Source: CAYXOX01 sp964466745 (GTDB lineage Bacteria > Pseudomonadota > Alphaproteobacteria > Rhodobacterales > Rhodobacteraceae). From it: a DNA stretch of 11,101 bases. A model generated the notes under the pieces. It searched no databases. It was given only the letters and a program-made list of their open reading frames with translations, and was not told the DNA's origin. Positions 1-5,299 of this stretch are shown one piece after another. Position 1 is the first letter of the stretch. Every line of letters starts with the position of its first letter. The stretch is from NCBI GenBank assembly GCA_964466745.1, contig CAYXOX010000106.1, positions 1-11,101 on the forward strand, in the 5' to 3' direction. The translations under genes and the position numbers were made by a program.

Positions 1-252
1 GATCATGCGCGCGATGCGGGGGCTGTGCCCGGCTCCTGGCCGGGCATAGCTCGAAACCCGGGCCAGCAGGTTCCGCGCCTTTCCGACGTAGAGCACCCTC
101 GCCTGGGCATCGAGCATCCGGTAGACCCCGGGCGAGGTGTCGAGCGACTTCAGGTAGCCCTGGATGCAGGCGTGGCCCCGCGGCCCTTCGGGCGCCGGGG
201 CGGCAGGCAGACCTGCCTCGCGATCCCGCTCGGTATCGCGCCCTTCCGTCAC
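1..252 (-). CDS. uvrC: UvrABC excinuclease subunit C, N-terminal fragment
   Basis: UvrC makes the two incisions around bulky DNA lesions in nucleotide excision repair, acting in the cytoplasm with UvrA and UvrB. The window holds only the first 84 codons; the gene runs off the left edge. Residues about 38-84 form the start of the GIY-YIG nuclease domain that makes the 3' incision: GVYRM at 42-46 and LYVGKARNL at 54-62, containing the family's paired tyrosines (Y44, Y55), followed by LLARVSSY. The first ~30 residues are a low-conservation lead. The start is GTG at 252-250, chosen because an AGGGAGG Shine-Dalgarno (266-260) lies 7 nt upstream and no better in-frame start fits. It is separated from the SDR gene by 300 nt with its own candidate promoter, so it may be transcribed independently of the operon upstream. 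The family call is near certain; the exact start is likely. Confidence 0.95.
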   Translation of the reverse strand, partial: MTEGRDTERDREAGLPAAPAPEGPRGHACIQGYLKSLDTSPGVYRMLDAQARVLYVGKARNLLARVSSYARPGAGHSPRIARMI

Positions 253-259
253 CGCCAGA

Positions 260-266
260 CCTCCCT
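260..266 (-). promoter_or_regulatory. Ribosome binding site of uvrC
   Basis: AGGGAGG read on the minus strand, 7 nt before the GTG at 252. It is the reason for choosing a GTG start rather than a downstream ATG inside the conserved GIY-YIG domain. Confidence 0.7.
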
Positions 267-339
267 CGGGGAAACGATTCCCGCCCCGTGGCTGCCCTCC
301 GCAGCGCCCGGGATCAAGGGATTTTTCGCCCCCAAATTC

Positions 340-348
340 TGTGGACAA
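340..348 (-). promoter_or_regulatory. DnaA-box-like 9-mer
   Basis: TTGTCCACA on the minus strand differs at one position from the DnaA consensus TTATCCACA. Two further CCACA-containing 9-mers lie at 461-469 (GCATCCACA, plus) and 449-457 (AATTCCACA, minus), but each of these has two or more mismatches. A single near-match may be chance; it is listed because it falls in the only AT-rich stretch of the window. Confidence 0.25.
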
Positions 349-362
349 CTCCGGGGGAAAGT

Positions 363-388
363 TCCGGGCGAGCCGGATTTTTCTTTTT
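363..388 (+). terminator. Terminator-like hairpin facing the plus strand, inside the uvrC leader
   Basis: TCCGG (363-367), a 5-nt loop GCGAG, then CCGGA (373-377), followed directly by TTTTTCTTTTT (378-388). This has the form of a rho-independent terminator for a plus-strand transcript, although the 5-bp stem is short. No plus-strand gene precedes it within the window, so it would end either an antisense transcript or nothing. Read on the minus strand it is simply a short hairpin in the uvrC leader preceded by an A-rich run. Confidence 0.35.
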
Positions 389-425
389 GCCTCGGGCGAT
401 TCATCGGATTGCTGAAAATTTCATC

Positions 426-446
426 AAAACAATAAGCCATTGTTTT
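426..446. repeat. Perfect 8-bp inverted repeat (AAAACAAT / ATTGTTTT)
   Basis: AAAACAAT at 426-433 and ATTGTTTT at 439-446 flank AAGCC, giving a 21-bp dyad centred at 436. It would lie at or just after the transcription start of the candidate uvrC promoter, which is a typical repressor-operator position. The stem is too AT-rich to be a good terminator, and no long U-run follows on either strand. Confidence 0.45.
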
Positions 447-475
447 ATTGTGGAATTTTTGCATCCACAGGCCAA
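447..475 (-). promoter_or_regulatory. Candidate sigma-70 promoter for uvrC
   Basis: On the minus strand TTGGCC (475-470) is separated by 17 nt from CACAAT (452-447), a moderate match to TTGACA-N17-TATAAT. The expected start near 440 would give a leader of about 190 nt before uvrC. Transcripts from the upstream SDR operon could also read through, so this is a call by position and sequence only. Confidence 0.4.
449..469. repeat. Inverted repeat TGTGGA-N9-TCCACA in the promoter spacer
   Basis: TGTGGA (449-454) and TCCACA (464-469) form a 21-bp dyad centred at 459. It fills the whole spacer of the candidate promoter plus three bases of the -10 element. It lies directly beside the second 21-bp dyad at 426-446, with centres 23 bp apart. 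It is a plausible transcription-factor operator; the factor is unknown. Confidence 0.45.
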
Positions 476-488
476 GGCACGATAAACA

Positions 489-504
489 TTAACATTTTCG
501 TAAC
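489..504. promoter_or_regulatory. CtrA-like binding site upstream of uvrC
   Basis: TTAAC-ATTTTC-GTAAC matches the alphaproteobacterial CtrA consensus TTAA-N7-TTAA at seven of eight defined bases, and both half-sites carry the favoured trailing C. It lies 14 bp upstream of the -35 hexamer of the candidate uvrC promoter, centred near -56 from the inferred start. The match is seen directly; binding is inferred. Confidence 0.35.
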
Positions 505-515
505 AGTCGCGTGAC

Positions 516-531
516 CGCCCGGTGACGGGTG
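516..531 (-). terminator. Small hairpin after the SDR gene, weak terminator candidate
   Basis: CGCCCG (516-521) and CGGGTG (526-531) pair with one G-U and a 4-nt loop, 21 nt beyond the SDR stop. No U-run follows in the minus-strand direction, so it could protect or slow a transcript rather than end it efficiently. Confidence 0.25.
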
Positions 532-552
532 CACAACTTACCGGAGACCCCC

Positions 553-1329
553 CTACTCGGTTCCGAGAACATCGGGCGTTTCCCAGGCCAGATGCTGGCC
601 TCCGTCCACGCACAGAAGCTGGCCGGTGACCGCTGGCGTGGTGAGAAAATAGCGCAGCGCCGCCGTGATGTCGGCCTCCTCGGCGCCACGGCCGAGGATC
701 GTGGCGGCGCGCTGGCGTGCGAAGTGCTCGGGCGACTGCCGCCCGCCCCGAAGCGTGGGCCCGGGCCCGATGGCATTCACCCGGATGCGGGGCGCAAGGC
801 CCTGCGCGGCCGTCTTCGTGAAGGCCCAGAGCGCCGCCTTGGCCAGCGTGTAGCTCATGAACTCCGGGGTGAGCTTGCGCACCCGCTGATCGATCATGTT
901 GACCACCAGCGCGCTCGCGCGGGGCTCGCCGTTCGCATCGGTGATGGCGGCCGGGGCCTGGGCGGCGAAGGCCTGCGTGAGAAAGACCGGCGCACGAAGG
1001 TTCGAGCCCATCGCGCGCTCCCAACTCTCTCCGGTGATGGTGGCGATGTTGTCGTACTCGAAGATCGACGCGTTGTTGACGAGCACCGTGAGCGCACCGC
1101 CCAGCCCCTCGGCTGCCTCGGGCACCACCCGCTCGGTCTCGCCGGGATCGAGCAGATCGGCCTGCACCAGCGCCACGCGCCGGCCCATCGCCTCGATCTC
1201 CGCGGCGGTCCGGCGCGCATCCTGGGCGCTGCCCGAGTAGTGCAGCGCCAGGTCGTGCCCGTCTTCGGCAAGCGCGAGCGCCATCGCGCGCCCGAGGCGG
1301 CGCGCCGCGCCGGTTACGAGTGCTTTCAT
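553..1329 (-). CDS. SDR-family oxidoreductase, pteridine-reductase (PTR1/FolM) type
   Basis: A 258-residue NAD(P)H-dependent short-chain dehydrogenase expected in the cytoplasm. The Rossmann nucleotide site is TGAARRLG at 6-13, the TGxxxRxG form typical of pteridine reductases rather than the usual TGxxxGxG. NNAS lies at 85-88 and the structural Asn at 110. The catalytic set appears to be D147, Y160 and K164 (YTLAK). Aspartate in place of the usual SDR serine, 13 residues before the tyrosine, is the arrangement known from PTR1. The likely reaction is NADPH reduction of a pterin or dihydropterin, as in PTR1 or E. coli FolM; the substrate is not proven. The ATG at 1329 was chosen because the Rossmann fold starts at residue 2 and GGAG lies 8 nt upstream. 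It follows the antiporter stop by 13 nt, so the two are probably co-transcribed. Confidence 0.88.
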   Translation of the reverse strand: MKALVTGAARRLGRAMALALAEDGHDLALHYSGSAQDARRTAAEIEAMGRRVALVQADLLDPGETERVVPEAAEGLGGALTVLVNNASIFEYDNIATITGESWERAMGSNLRAPVFLTQAFAAQAPAAITDANGEPRASALVVNMIDQRVRKLTPEFMSYTLAKAALWAFTKTAAQGLAPRIRVNAIGPGPTLRGGRQSPEHFARQRAATILGRGAEEADITAALRYFLTTPAVTGQLLCVDGGQHLAWETPDVLGTE

Positions 1330-1342
1330 GGTCGGTCTCCGG

Positions 1343-2284
1343 TCAGGCGAAGGTGAAGATGAGATACCCGACATAGGCTGCCACCAGCACCACCCCGGCC
1401 CGGCGACCGATATCGAGCTTGAAGAACACGAAAGGAGCCAGCAGCAACGAAGCCCCGAGCATCACCCAGAGATCGAAGCGCAGGAAGGTCTCGTCCACCG
1501 GGATCGGCCCGACCAGCCCGGCCACGCCGATGATCGCCAGCAGGTTGAACATGTTGGAGCCGATCACGTTGCCAAGCGCCACGTCGGCCTGCCGGCGGAG
1601 GGCGGCGGCGACCGTCGTGGCGAGTTCCGGCAGCGAGGTGCCCACCGCGACGAGGGTGAGCCCGATCACCGTTTCGGAAATCCCGAATGTGCGGGCGATC
1701 TGCACCGAGCCGTCGATCAGCAGGTCGGCGCCCAGCGGCAGGCCAACGAGGCCGAGCACAAGGTACATGGCGATCTTCCAGCCCGGCATGGACGGATCCG
1801 CCCCCTCGGGCTCCTCCAGCTCCTCGGCTCCGTTGCGGTGTGCGATCGCCTCGCGCAGCTGGTCGGCCAGGATCAGGACAAGCGCCGCGAGAAGGACAAG
1901 GGCCGTCATCCAGGTGATCGTGCCCATGGCGCAAAGCCCGATGAAGAGCAGCGAGGCGACGATCATGATGACGTAGCTCTTGCGGCTGTCGCAGTGGCTC
2001 GTGTGGAGCCGGGAGAGAATGGCCGGGATTCCGAGAACCAGCAGGATGTTCGCGGTATTGGAGCCGACCACGTTGCCCAGCGCGATCCCCGGCAAGCCGT
2101 CGATCACGGCCTGCACCGAGATCAGCAGTTCGGGCGAAGAGGTGCCGAACGCCACGATGGTGAGCGAGACGATCAGTGCCGGCACACCGATGCGGAGCGC
2201 GAGGTTGACCGCACCGCGGACCAGCGCGTCGCCCGCGAGCAGCAGGATGACGAGCCCGAGCCCGGTGAATACCCATGCCATCAT
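1343..2284 (-). CDS. Calcium/sodium antiporter (CaCA family, YrbG-like)
   Basis: A 313-residue integral inner-membrane protein, the usual size for prokaryotic Na+/Ca2+ exchangers. It has two homologous halves, each with an ion-binding alpha repeat: GTSSPELL at 47-54 with GNVVGSN at 70-76, and GTSLPELA at 215-222 with GNVIGSN at 238-244. The ion-coordinating glutamates E52 and E220 are present. About ten hydrophobic segments are visible, with a charged loop at about 143-168 (acidic EELEEPE at 154-160) separating the halves. The expected role is Ca2+ extrusion driven by Na+ or H+; ion preference cannot be read from the sequence. The start is ATG at 2284, directly after the stop of the small upstream gene, with GGAGAG just ahead; the next codon (2281) is also ATG and equally possible. 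Confidence 0.93.
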   Translation of the reverse strand: MMAWVFTGLGLVILLLAGDALVRGAVNLALRIGVPALIVSLTIVAFGTSSPELLISVQAVIDGLPGIALGNVVGSNTANILLVLGIPAILSRLHTSHCDSRKSYVIMIVASLLFIGLCAMGTITWMTALVLLAALVLILADQLREAIAHRNGAEELEEPEGADPSMPGWKIAMYLVLGLVGLPLGADLLIDGSVQIARTFGISETVIGLTLVAVGTSLPELATTVAAALRRQADVALGNVIGSNMFNLLAIIGVAGLVGPIPVDETFLRFDLWVMLGASLLLAPFVFFKLDIGRRAGVVLVAAYVGYLIFTFA

Positions 2285-2446
2285 TCAGCTCTCTCCGCAC
2301 GAGCAGGGGCCCTTGCCGATGCGGTAACGCCCGCAGCGGCGGCATTTCGCGGCCGAAAGGCGTGCCTTTCCAGGGAACCGGAGCTTTCCGAAGATGGCGA
2401 GCACGGCCATGAAGACCAAAAAGAGACTGACGATCTTGAGGATCAC
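2285..2446 (-). CDS. Small membrane protein with Cys-rich C-terminal tail
   Basis: A 53-residue product, not assigned to a named family. Residues 1-20 are a hydrophobic membrane segment (VSLFLVFMAVLAIFG). A basic linker follows, then a zinc-ribbon-like tail with C-x2-C-x9-C-x-C spacing (CRRCGRYRIGKGPCSCGES), capable of binding one metal ion. The GTG start at 2446 lies one nucleotide after the SppA stop and the gene ends at the base before the antiporter ATG, so translation is tightly coupled on both sides. A longer form starting at 2494 would overlap the SppA end by 16 codons and add only polar residues, so I prefer the short form. The packing and domain layout argue that it is real; its function is unknown. 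Confidence 0.7.
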   Translation of the reverse strand: MILKIVSLFLVFMAVLAIFGKLRFPGKARLSAAKCRRCGRYRIGKGPCSCGES

Positions 2447-2447
2447 G

Positions 2448-3242
2448 TCAGAGCCCGAAACGCGCGAAGGCCGCGCGCTCCTCGAGCTGATCAACCGTGG
2501 CTGTCAGCACCTGCGCGCCAAAGCGCTCGGCAAGGCTGCGGCGCCGACCATAGCGCACGAAGCGGACCTTGTCGCCGAAGCGTTCCTTCATCTTTGGCGC
2601 GAGGTGACCCACGCCATCGGCCAGCCCCGTCTCCACCGCCGCCTGGCCGACCCAGACGTTGCCGGTGAACAGATCCTTCCCCTCGGGCAGCTTCTCGCCG
2701 CGCCTGCGGCAGACATGCCCGATGAAAGTGCCATGGATCTGCTCCAGGATTTCCTTGAGCCGTTCGACGTCCGCCGGTTTCTCGGGACGGAACGGGTCGA
2801 GCTGGCTCTTGCTTTCGCCGGCGGTGTAGACCCTGCGCTCGATCCCGAGGCGCGCGATGGCCTCATGCGCGCCGAAGGTGGCCGCGATCACGCCGATGGA
2901 CCCCACGACGGAGCTCTCGTCGAGCCAGATCTCGTCGGCCGAGGCCGCCAGCCAGTAACCGCCGGAGGCCGCAACGTCTTCCACGAAGGCATAGACGGGC
3001 ACGTCCTTTTCCTCGGCGAGCCTGCGGATGCGCGCGCCGATCATCGAGGATTGCACGGCCGACCCCCCGGGCGAGTTGATCTCGAGCGCTACGGCGGCAG
3101 GCTTTCCCCGGGAGAACGCCTTTTCGAGAAGTGGCGCCAGCGCCCGGTCCGAAAGCCCGCGCGGCCCGGCCCCGATCGCACCCTGGAGGCGGACAATGGA
3201 GACGACGGGGGGAGATTTGATGAAGGGCAGCCAGCGTTTCAT
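2448..3242 (-). CDS. sppA: S49-family peptidase (SppA-like)
   Basis: A 264-residue serine peptidase of the single-domain S49 type, related to signal peptide peptidase A, which degrades leftover signal peptides and other membrane-associated fragments. The ClpP-like core is clear: INSPGGS at 55-61 (substrate/oxyanion region), AASGGYW at 91-97 with nucleophile S93, GSIGVI at 114-119, and the general-base lysine K145 in ESKSQLDPFRP. This Ser-Lys pair is about 50 residues apart, as in Bacillus SppA. No clear membrane segment or signal peptide precedes the core, unlike the classical anchored forms, so it may be peripheral or cytosolic. The ATG at 3242 starts a typical MKRWLPF lead; it has no good Shine-Dalgarno, so the start is less sure than the family. 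It lies 128 nt after the ABC permease gene. Confidence 0.9.
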   Translation of the reverse strand: MKRWLPFIKSPPVVSIVRLQGAIGAGPRGLSDRALAPLLEKAFSRGKPAAVALEINSPGGSAVQSSMIGARIRRLAEEKDVPVYAFVEDVAASGGYWLAASADEIWLDESSVVGSIGVIAATFGAHEAIARLGIERRVYTAGESKSQLDPFRPEKPADVERLKEILEQIHGTFIGHVCRRRGEKLPEGKDLFTGNVWVGQAAVETGLADGVGHLAPKMKERFGDKVRFVRYGRRRSLAERFGAQVLTATVDQLEERAAFARFGL

Positions 3243-3370
3243 TGAGGGCGATGTAGAGCGGGGCCATGGCAGGCACAAGGCGCGGCGGGGAAATGCCCGC
3301 GCCCGTGTTGCCCTCGCGTTGCTGCCACGGCCACGCCGCCCCCGGCGAGAGCGGCGCGGCTTCGCGGCGG

Positions 3371-4132
3371 CTAGCTGCGCAAACGCCAGCCCGTGCGGAA
3401 GATCCACCAGACGATGGCAAGGCACAGCCCGGTGAACCCGGCGATCGCGAGCAGGCTGAAGCCCACGTCCACGTCGGCCATGCCGAAGAACGACCACCGG
3501 AAGCCGGAGATCAGGTAGACCACCGGGTTGAAGAGCGAGATGGTCTGCCATGCCGGCGGCAGCATCGATATGGAGTAGAAGCTTCCACCGAGAAAGACGA
3601 GCGGCGTCACGATCAGCAGCGGCACGAGCTGCAGTTGCTCGAAGCTGCCCGCCCAGATGCCGATGATGAAGCCGAGAAGCGCGAACGAGAGGCATGTGAG
3701 CACCAGGAAGGCGACCATCGCAAGGGGATAGCGGATCTCGAGATCCACGAAGAGCGCCGCCGTGCCGAGGATGATCAGTCCGATGACGAGCGCCTTCGTG
3801 GCCGCCGCGCCGACGTATCCCACAACGATCTCGAGGAAGTTCACCGGCGCCGAGAGGACTTCGTAGATCGTGCCGATGAACTTGGGAAAGTAGATCCCGA
3901 ATGCCGCGTTGGAGATGCCCTGGGTCATCACCGAGAGCATGATGAGCCCGGGCACGATGAACACGCCGTAGCTGACCCCCTCGACGCTCTCGATCCGGCT
4001 GCCGATCGCCGCGCCGAACACCACGAAGTAGAGAGAGGTCGAGAGCACCGGCGAAAGCAGGCTCTGGCCGAGCGAGCGGAAGAAGCGCGACATCTCGAAC
4101 CGGTAGATGGCGAGAACGGCGGTGTAGTTCAT
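3371..4132 (-). CDS. ABC-2 type transporter permease (YadH-like)
   Basis: A 253-residue inner-membrane permease with six hydrophobic segments at about 23-43, 57-77, 105-128, 137-160, 167-186 and 224-246. The conserved ABC-2 block near the fifth segment reads PLVFLGGSFYSISMLPPAW (177-195), followed by FNPVVYLISGFRW. Size and order match E. coli YadH. It forms the membrane pore for the ATPase encoded immediately upstream; the ATG at 4132 overlaps that gene's stop as ATGA, so the two are translationally coupled. The substrate is unknown: members of this family export polysaccharide, drugs or lipids. A 128-nt gap without a gene separates it from the peptidase, and the ATG lacks a strong Shine-Dalgarno, as is usual for a coupled start. 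Confidence 0.92.
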   Translation of the reverse strand: MNYTAVLAIYRFEMSRFFRSLGQSLLSPVLSTSLYFVVFGAAIGSRIESVEGVSYGVFIVPGLIMLSVMTQGISNAAFGIYFPKFIGTIYEVLSAPVNFLEIVVGYVGAAATKALVIGLIILGTAALFVDLEIRYPLAMVAFLVLTCLSFALLGFIIGIWAGSFEQLQLVPLLIVTPLVFLGGSFYSISMLPPAWQTISLFNPVVYLISGFRWSFFGMADVDVGFSLLAIAGFTGLCLAIVWWIFRTGWRLRS

Positions 4133-5055
4133 GCGTCGTCCTTCACGAGGCCCACGAAGATTTCCTCGAGGTTGGATTGGCGGGTTTCGATGTCCACGAG
4201 GTGCAGGCCCGCGGCACGCAGATCCCCCATCAACCGAGTGATGCCGGTGGAGCCGGACGCCGCGTCGTAGACGTAAAGCAGACGGTGCCCGCCGTCCTCG
4301 CGAACGAGGCCGTAGCCGGCGAGCGCCTTTGGAACCTCGGCAAGCGGCTCCGACAGCTCGATGCGCAACTCCTTGCGGCCCATGCGCCGCATCAACGAGC
4401 CCTTTTCCTCCACCAGAAGAATTCGGCCGTTGTTGATCACACCGACCCTGTCCGCGATCGCTTCGGCCTCTTCGATGTAGTGGGTGGTGAGAATGATCGT
4501 GACGCCCTGGGCCTTCAGCCGGCCGACGATCTCCCACATGTCGCGGCGCAGCTCGACGTCGACGCCGGCCGTCGGCTCGTCGAGAAACAGAACGCGCGGC
4601 TCATGGGCCAGCGCCTTGGCGATGAGCACGCGCCGGCGCATGCCGCCCGAGAGCTCGCGGTTGGTCGCGTTGCGCTTGTCCCAGAGCGACAGGTCACGCA
4701 GGACCCGCTCCACCAGCGCGTCGTCGCGGCGCAAACCGAAGAGCCCGCGCGAGAGGCGGACGGTATTGACCACCTTCTCGAAGGGTTCGAGGCTGATCTC
4801 CTGGGGCACCAGCCCGATCAGGCTGCGCGCCGCGCGATAGTCCCGCACAACGTCGTGGCCACCCACGGTGACGCTGCCGGAATCGAGCGTGGAGATGCCG
4901 CAGACGATGGAGATGAGTGTCGTCTTGCCGGCGCCGTTCGGGCCGAGCAGCGCAAGGATCTCGCCGTCATCGATGTCGAGAGAGACGCCCTTGAGCGCCT
5001 CGAAACCCGACGCGTAGGTCTTCTTGAGATCGCGGATCGAAATCACGGGGGGCAT
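4129..5055 (-). CDS. ABC transporter ATP-binding protein (YadG-like)
   Basis: A 308-residue cytoplasmic ATPase that powers the YadH-like permease. Motifs in order: Walker A GPNGAGKT at 38-45, Q-loop Q85 in LVPQE, ABC signature LSGGM at 135-139, Walker B VLFLDEP at 155-161, D-loop AGVD and switch histidine H192 in LTTH. About 100 residues follow the nucleotide-binding domain and end in SNLEEIFVGLVKDDA, the DrrA/YadG-type tail. Length and local sequence closely resemble E. coli YadG. The start is ATG at 5055, preceded by AAGGA about 9 nt upstream; another ATG at 5060 is out of frame. It is the first gene of the leftward run, so its promoter should lie in 5056-5299, but I could not identify a convincing one. 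Confidence 0.94.
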   Translation of the reverse strand: MPPVISIRDLKKTYASGFEALKGVSLDIDDGEILALLGPNGAGKTTLISIVCGISTLDSGSVTVGGHDVVRDYRAARSLIGLVPQEISLEPFEKVVNTVRLSRGLFGLRRDDALVERVLRDLSLWDKRNATNRELSGGMRRRVLIAKALAHEPRVLFLDEPTAGVDVELRRDMWEIVGRLKAQGVTIILTTHYIEEAEAIADRVGVINNGRILLVEEKGSLMRRMGRKELRIELSEPLAEVPKALAGYGLVREDGGHRLLYVYDAASGSTGITRLMGDLRAAGLHLVDIETRQSNLEEIFVGLVKDDA

Positions 5056-5149
5056 GGCATGGTCCTTTCCGCGCGACAGGTAGCCCGGTCTCGACCGCGG
5101 GGAAAGTCGCGCCGCCGCGCAAGGGATGTGCAGCGGCAACGCACCGCCG

Positions 5150-5182
5150 GGCGTGCTTCCGGCGCATCCGGCCCGGCACGCC
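5150..5182. repeat. Long imperfect hairpin in the divergent intergenic region
   Basis: GGCGTGC (5150-5156) pairs with GCACGCC (5176-5182), and an inner CCGG-N5-CCGG (5159-5171) can extend it to about 11 bp with bulges. It lies between the leftward YadG-like gene and the rightward Hint gene and could form in the leader RNA of either. GC-rich DNA yields such hairpins by chance; no T-run follows. Confidence 0.25.
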
Positions 5183-5237
5183 TCGAAACCGCCACGCGCG
5201 CGCCACACCCGTGCCCCAGCCAAGGCGGCGGTGCGGC

Positions 5238-5258
5238 CATTTCAGGGTCATTTCAGGG
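5238..5258. repeat. Tandem direct repeat CATTTCAGGG, period 11 bp
   Basis: Two perfect copies of CATTTCAGGG (5238-5247 and 5249-5258) are separated by one base, which places them on the same face of the helix. They lie 41 nt upstream of the Hint gene start and about 190 nt upstream of the leftward ABC operon. The arrangement suits a dimeric DNA-binding protein such as a response regulator, but no regulator is encoded here. Confidence 0.4.
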
Positions 5259-5299
5259 CGCCTCTTCCACGGTCTGGCCTTCGTTCCCACTTGCCTGCC

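Noticed and set aside
25..435. Plus-strand frame of 136 codons at the left edge
   Set aside because: Antisense to the conserved GIY-YIG start of uvrC, with no ribosome binding site. It would end after the terminator-like hairpin, which does not fit a real gene.
253..552. Chromosomal replication origin
   Set aside because: Only one near-consensus DnaA 9-mer, no cluster of boxes, and no dnaA, parAB, hemE or gidA nearby. Kept only as a weak alternative in the findings.
1328..2668. Plus-strand open frame of 446 codons opposite the antiporter and SppA genes
   Set aside because: Asp/Arg/His-rich translation without recognisable motifs, while the opposite strand carries clear families with all key residues.
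3243..3370. Gene or promoter in the 128 nt between permease and SppA
   Set aside because: No frame with motif content, no good sigma-70 pair, and only short GC hairpins without U-runs.
4967..5290. Minus-strand frame upstream of and overlapping the YadG-like ATPase
   Set aside because: It runs deep into the ATPase gene in a different frame, and its basic, Trp-rich translation matches no family; it is better seen as intergenic leader.
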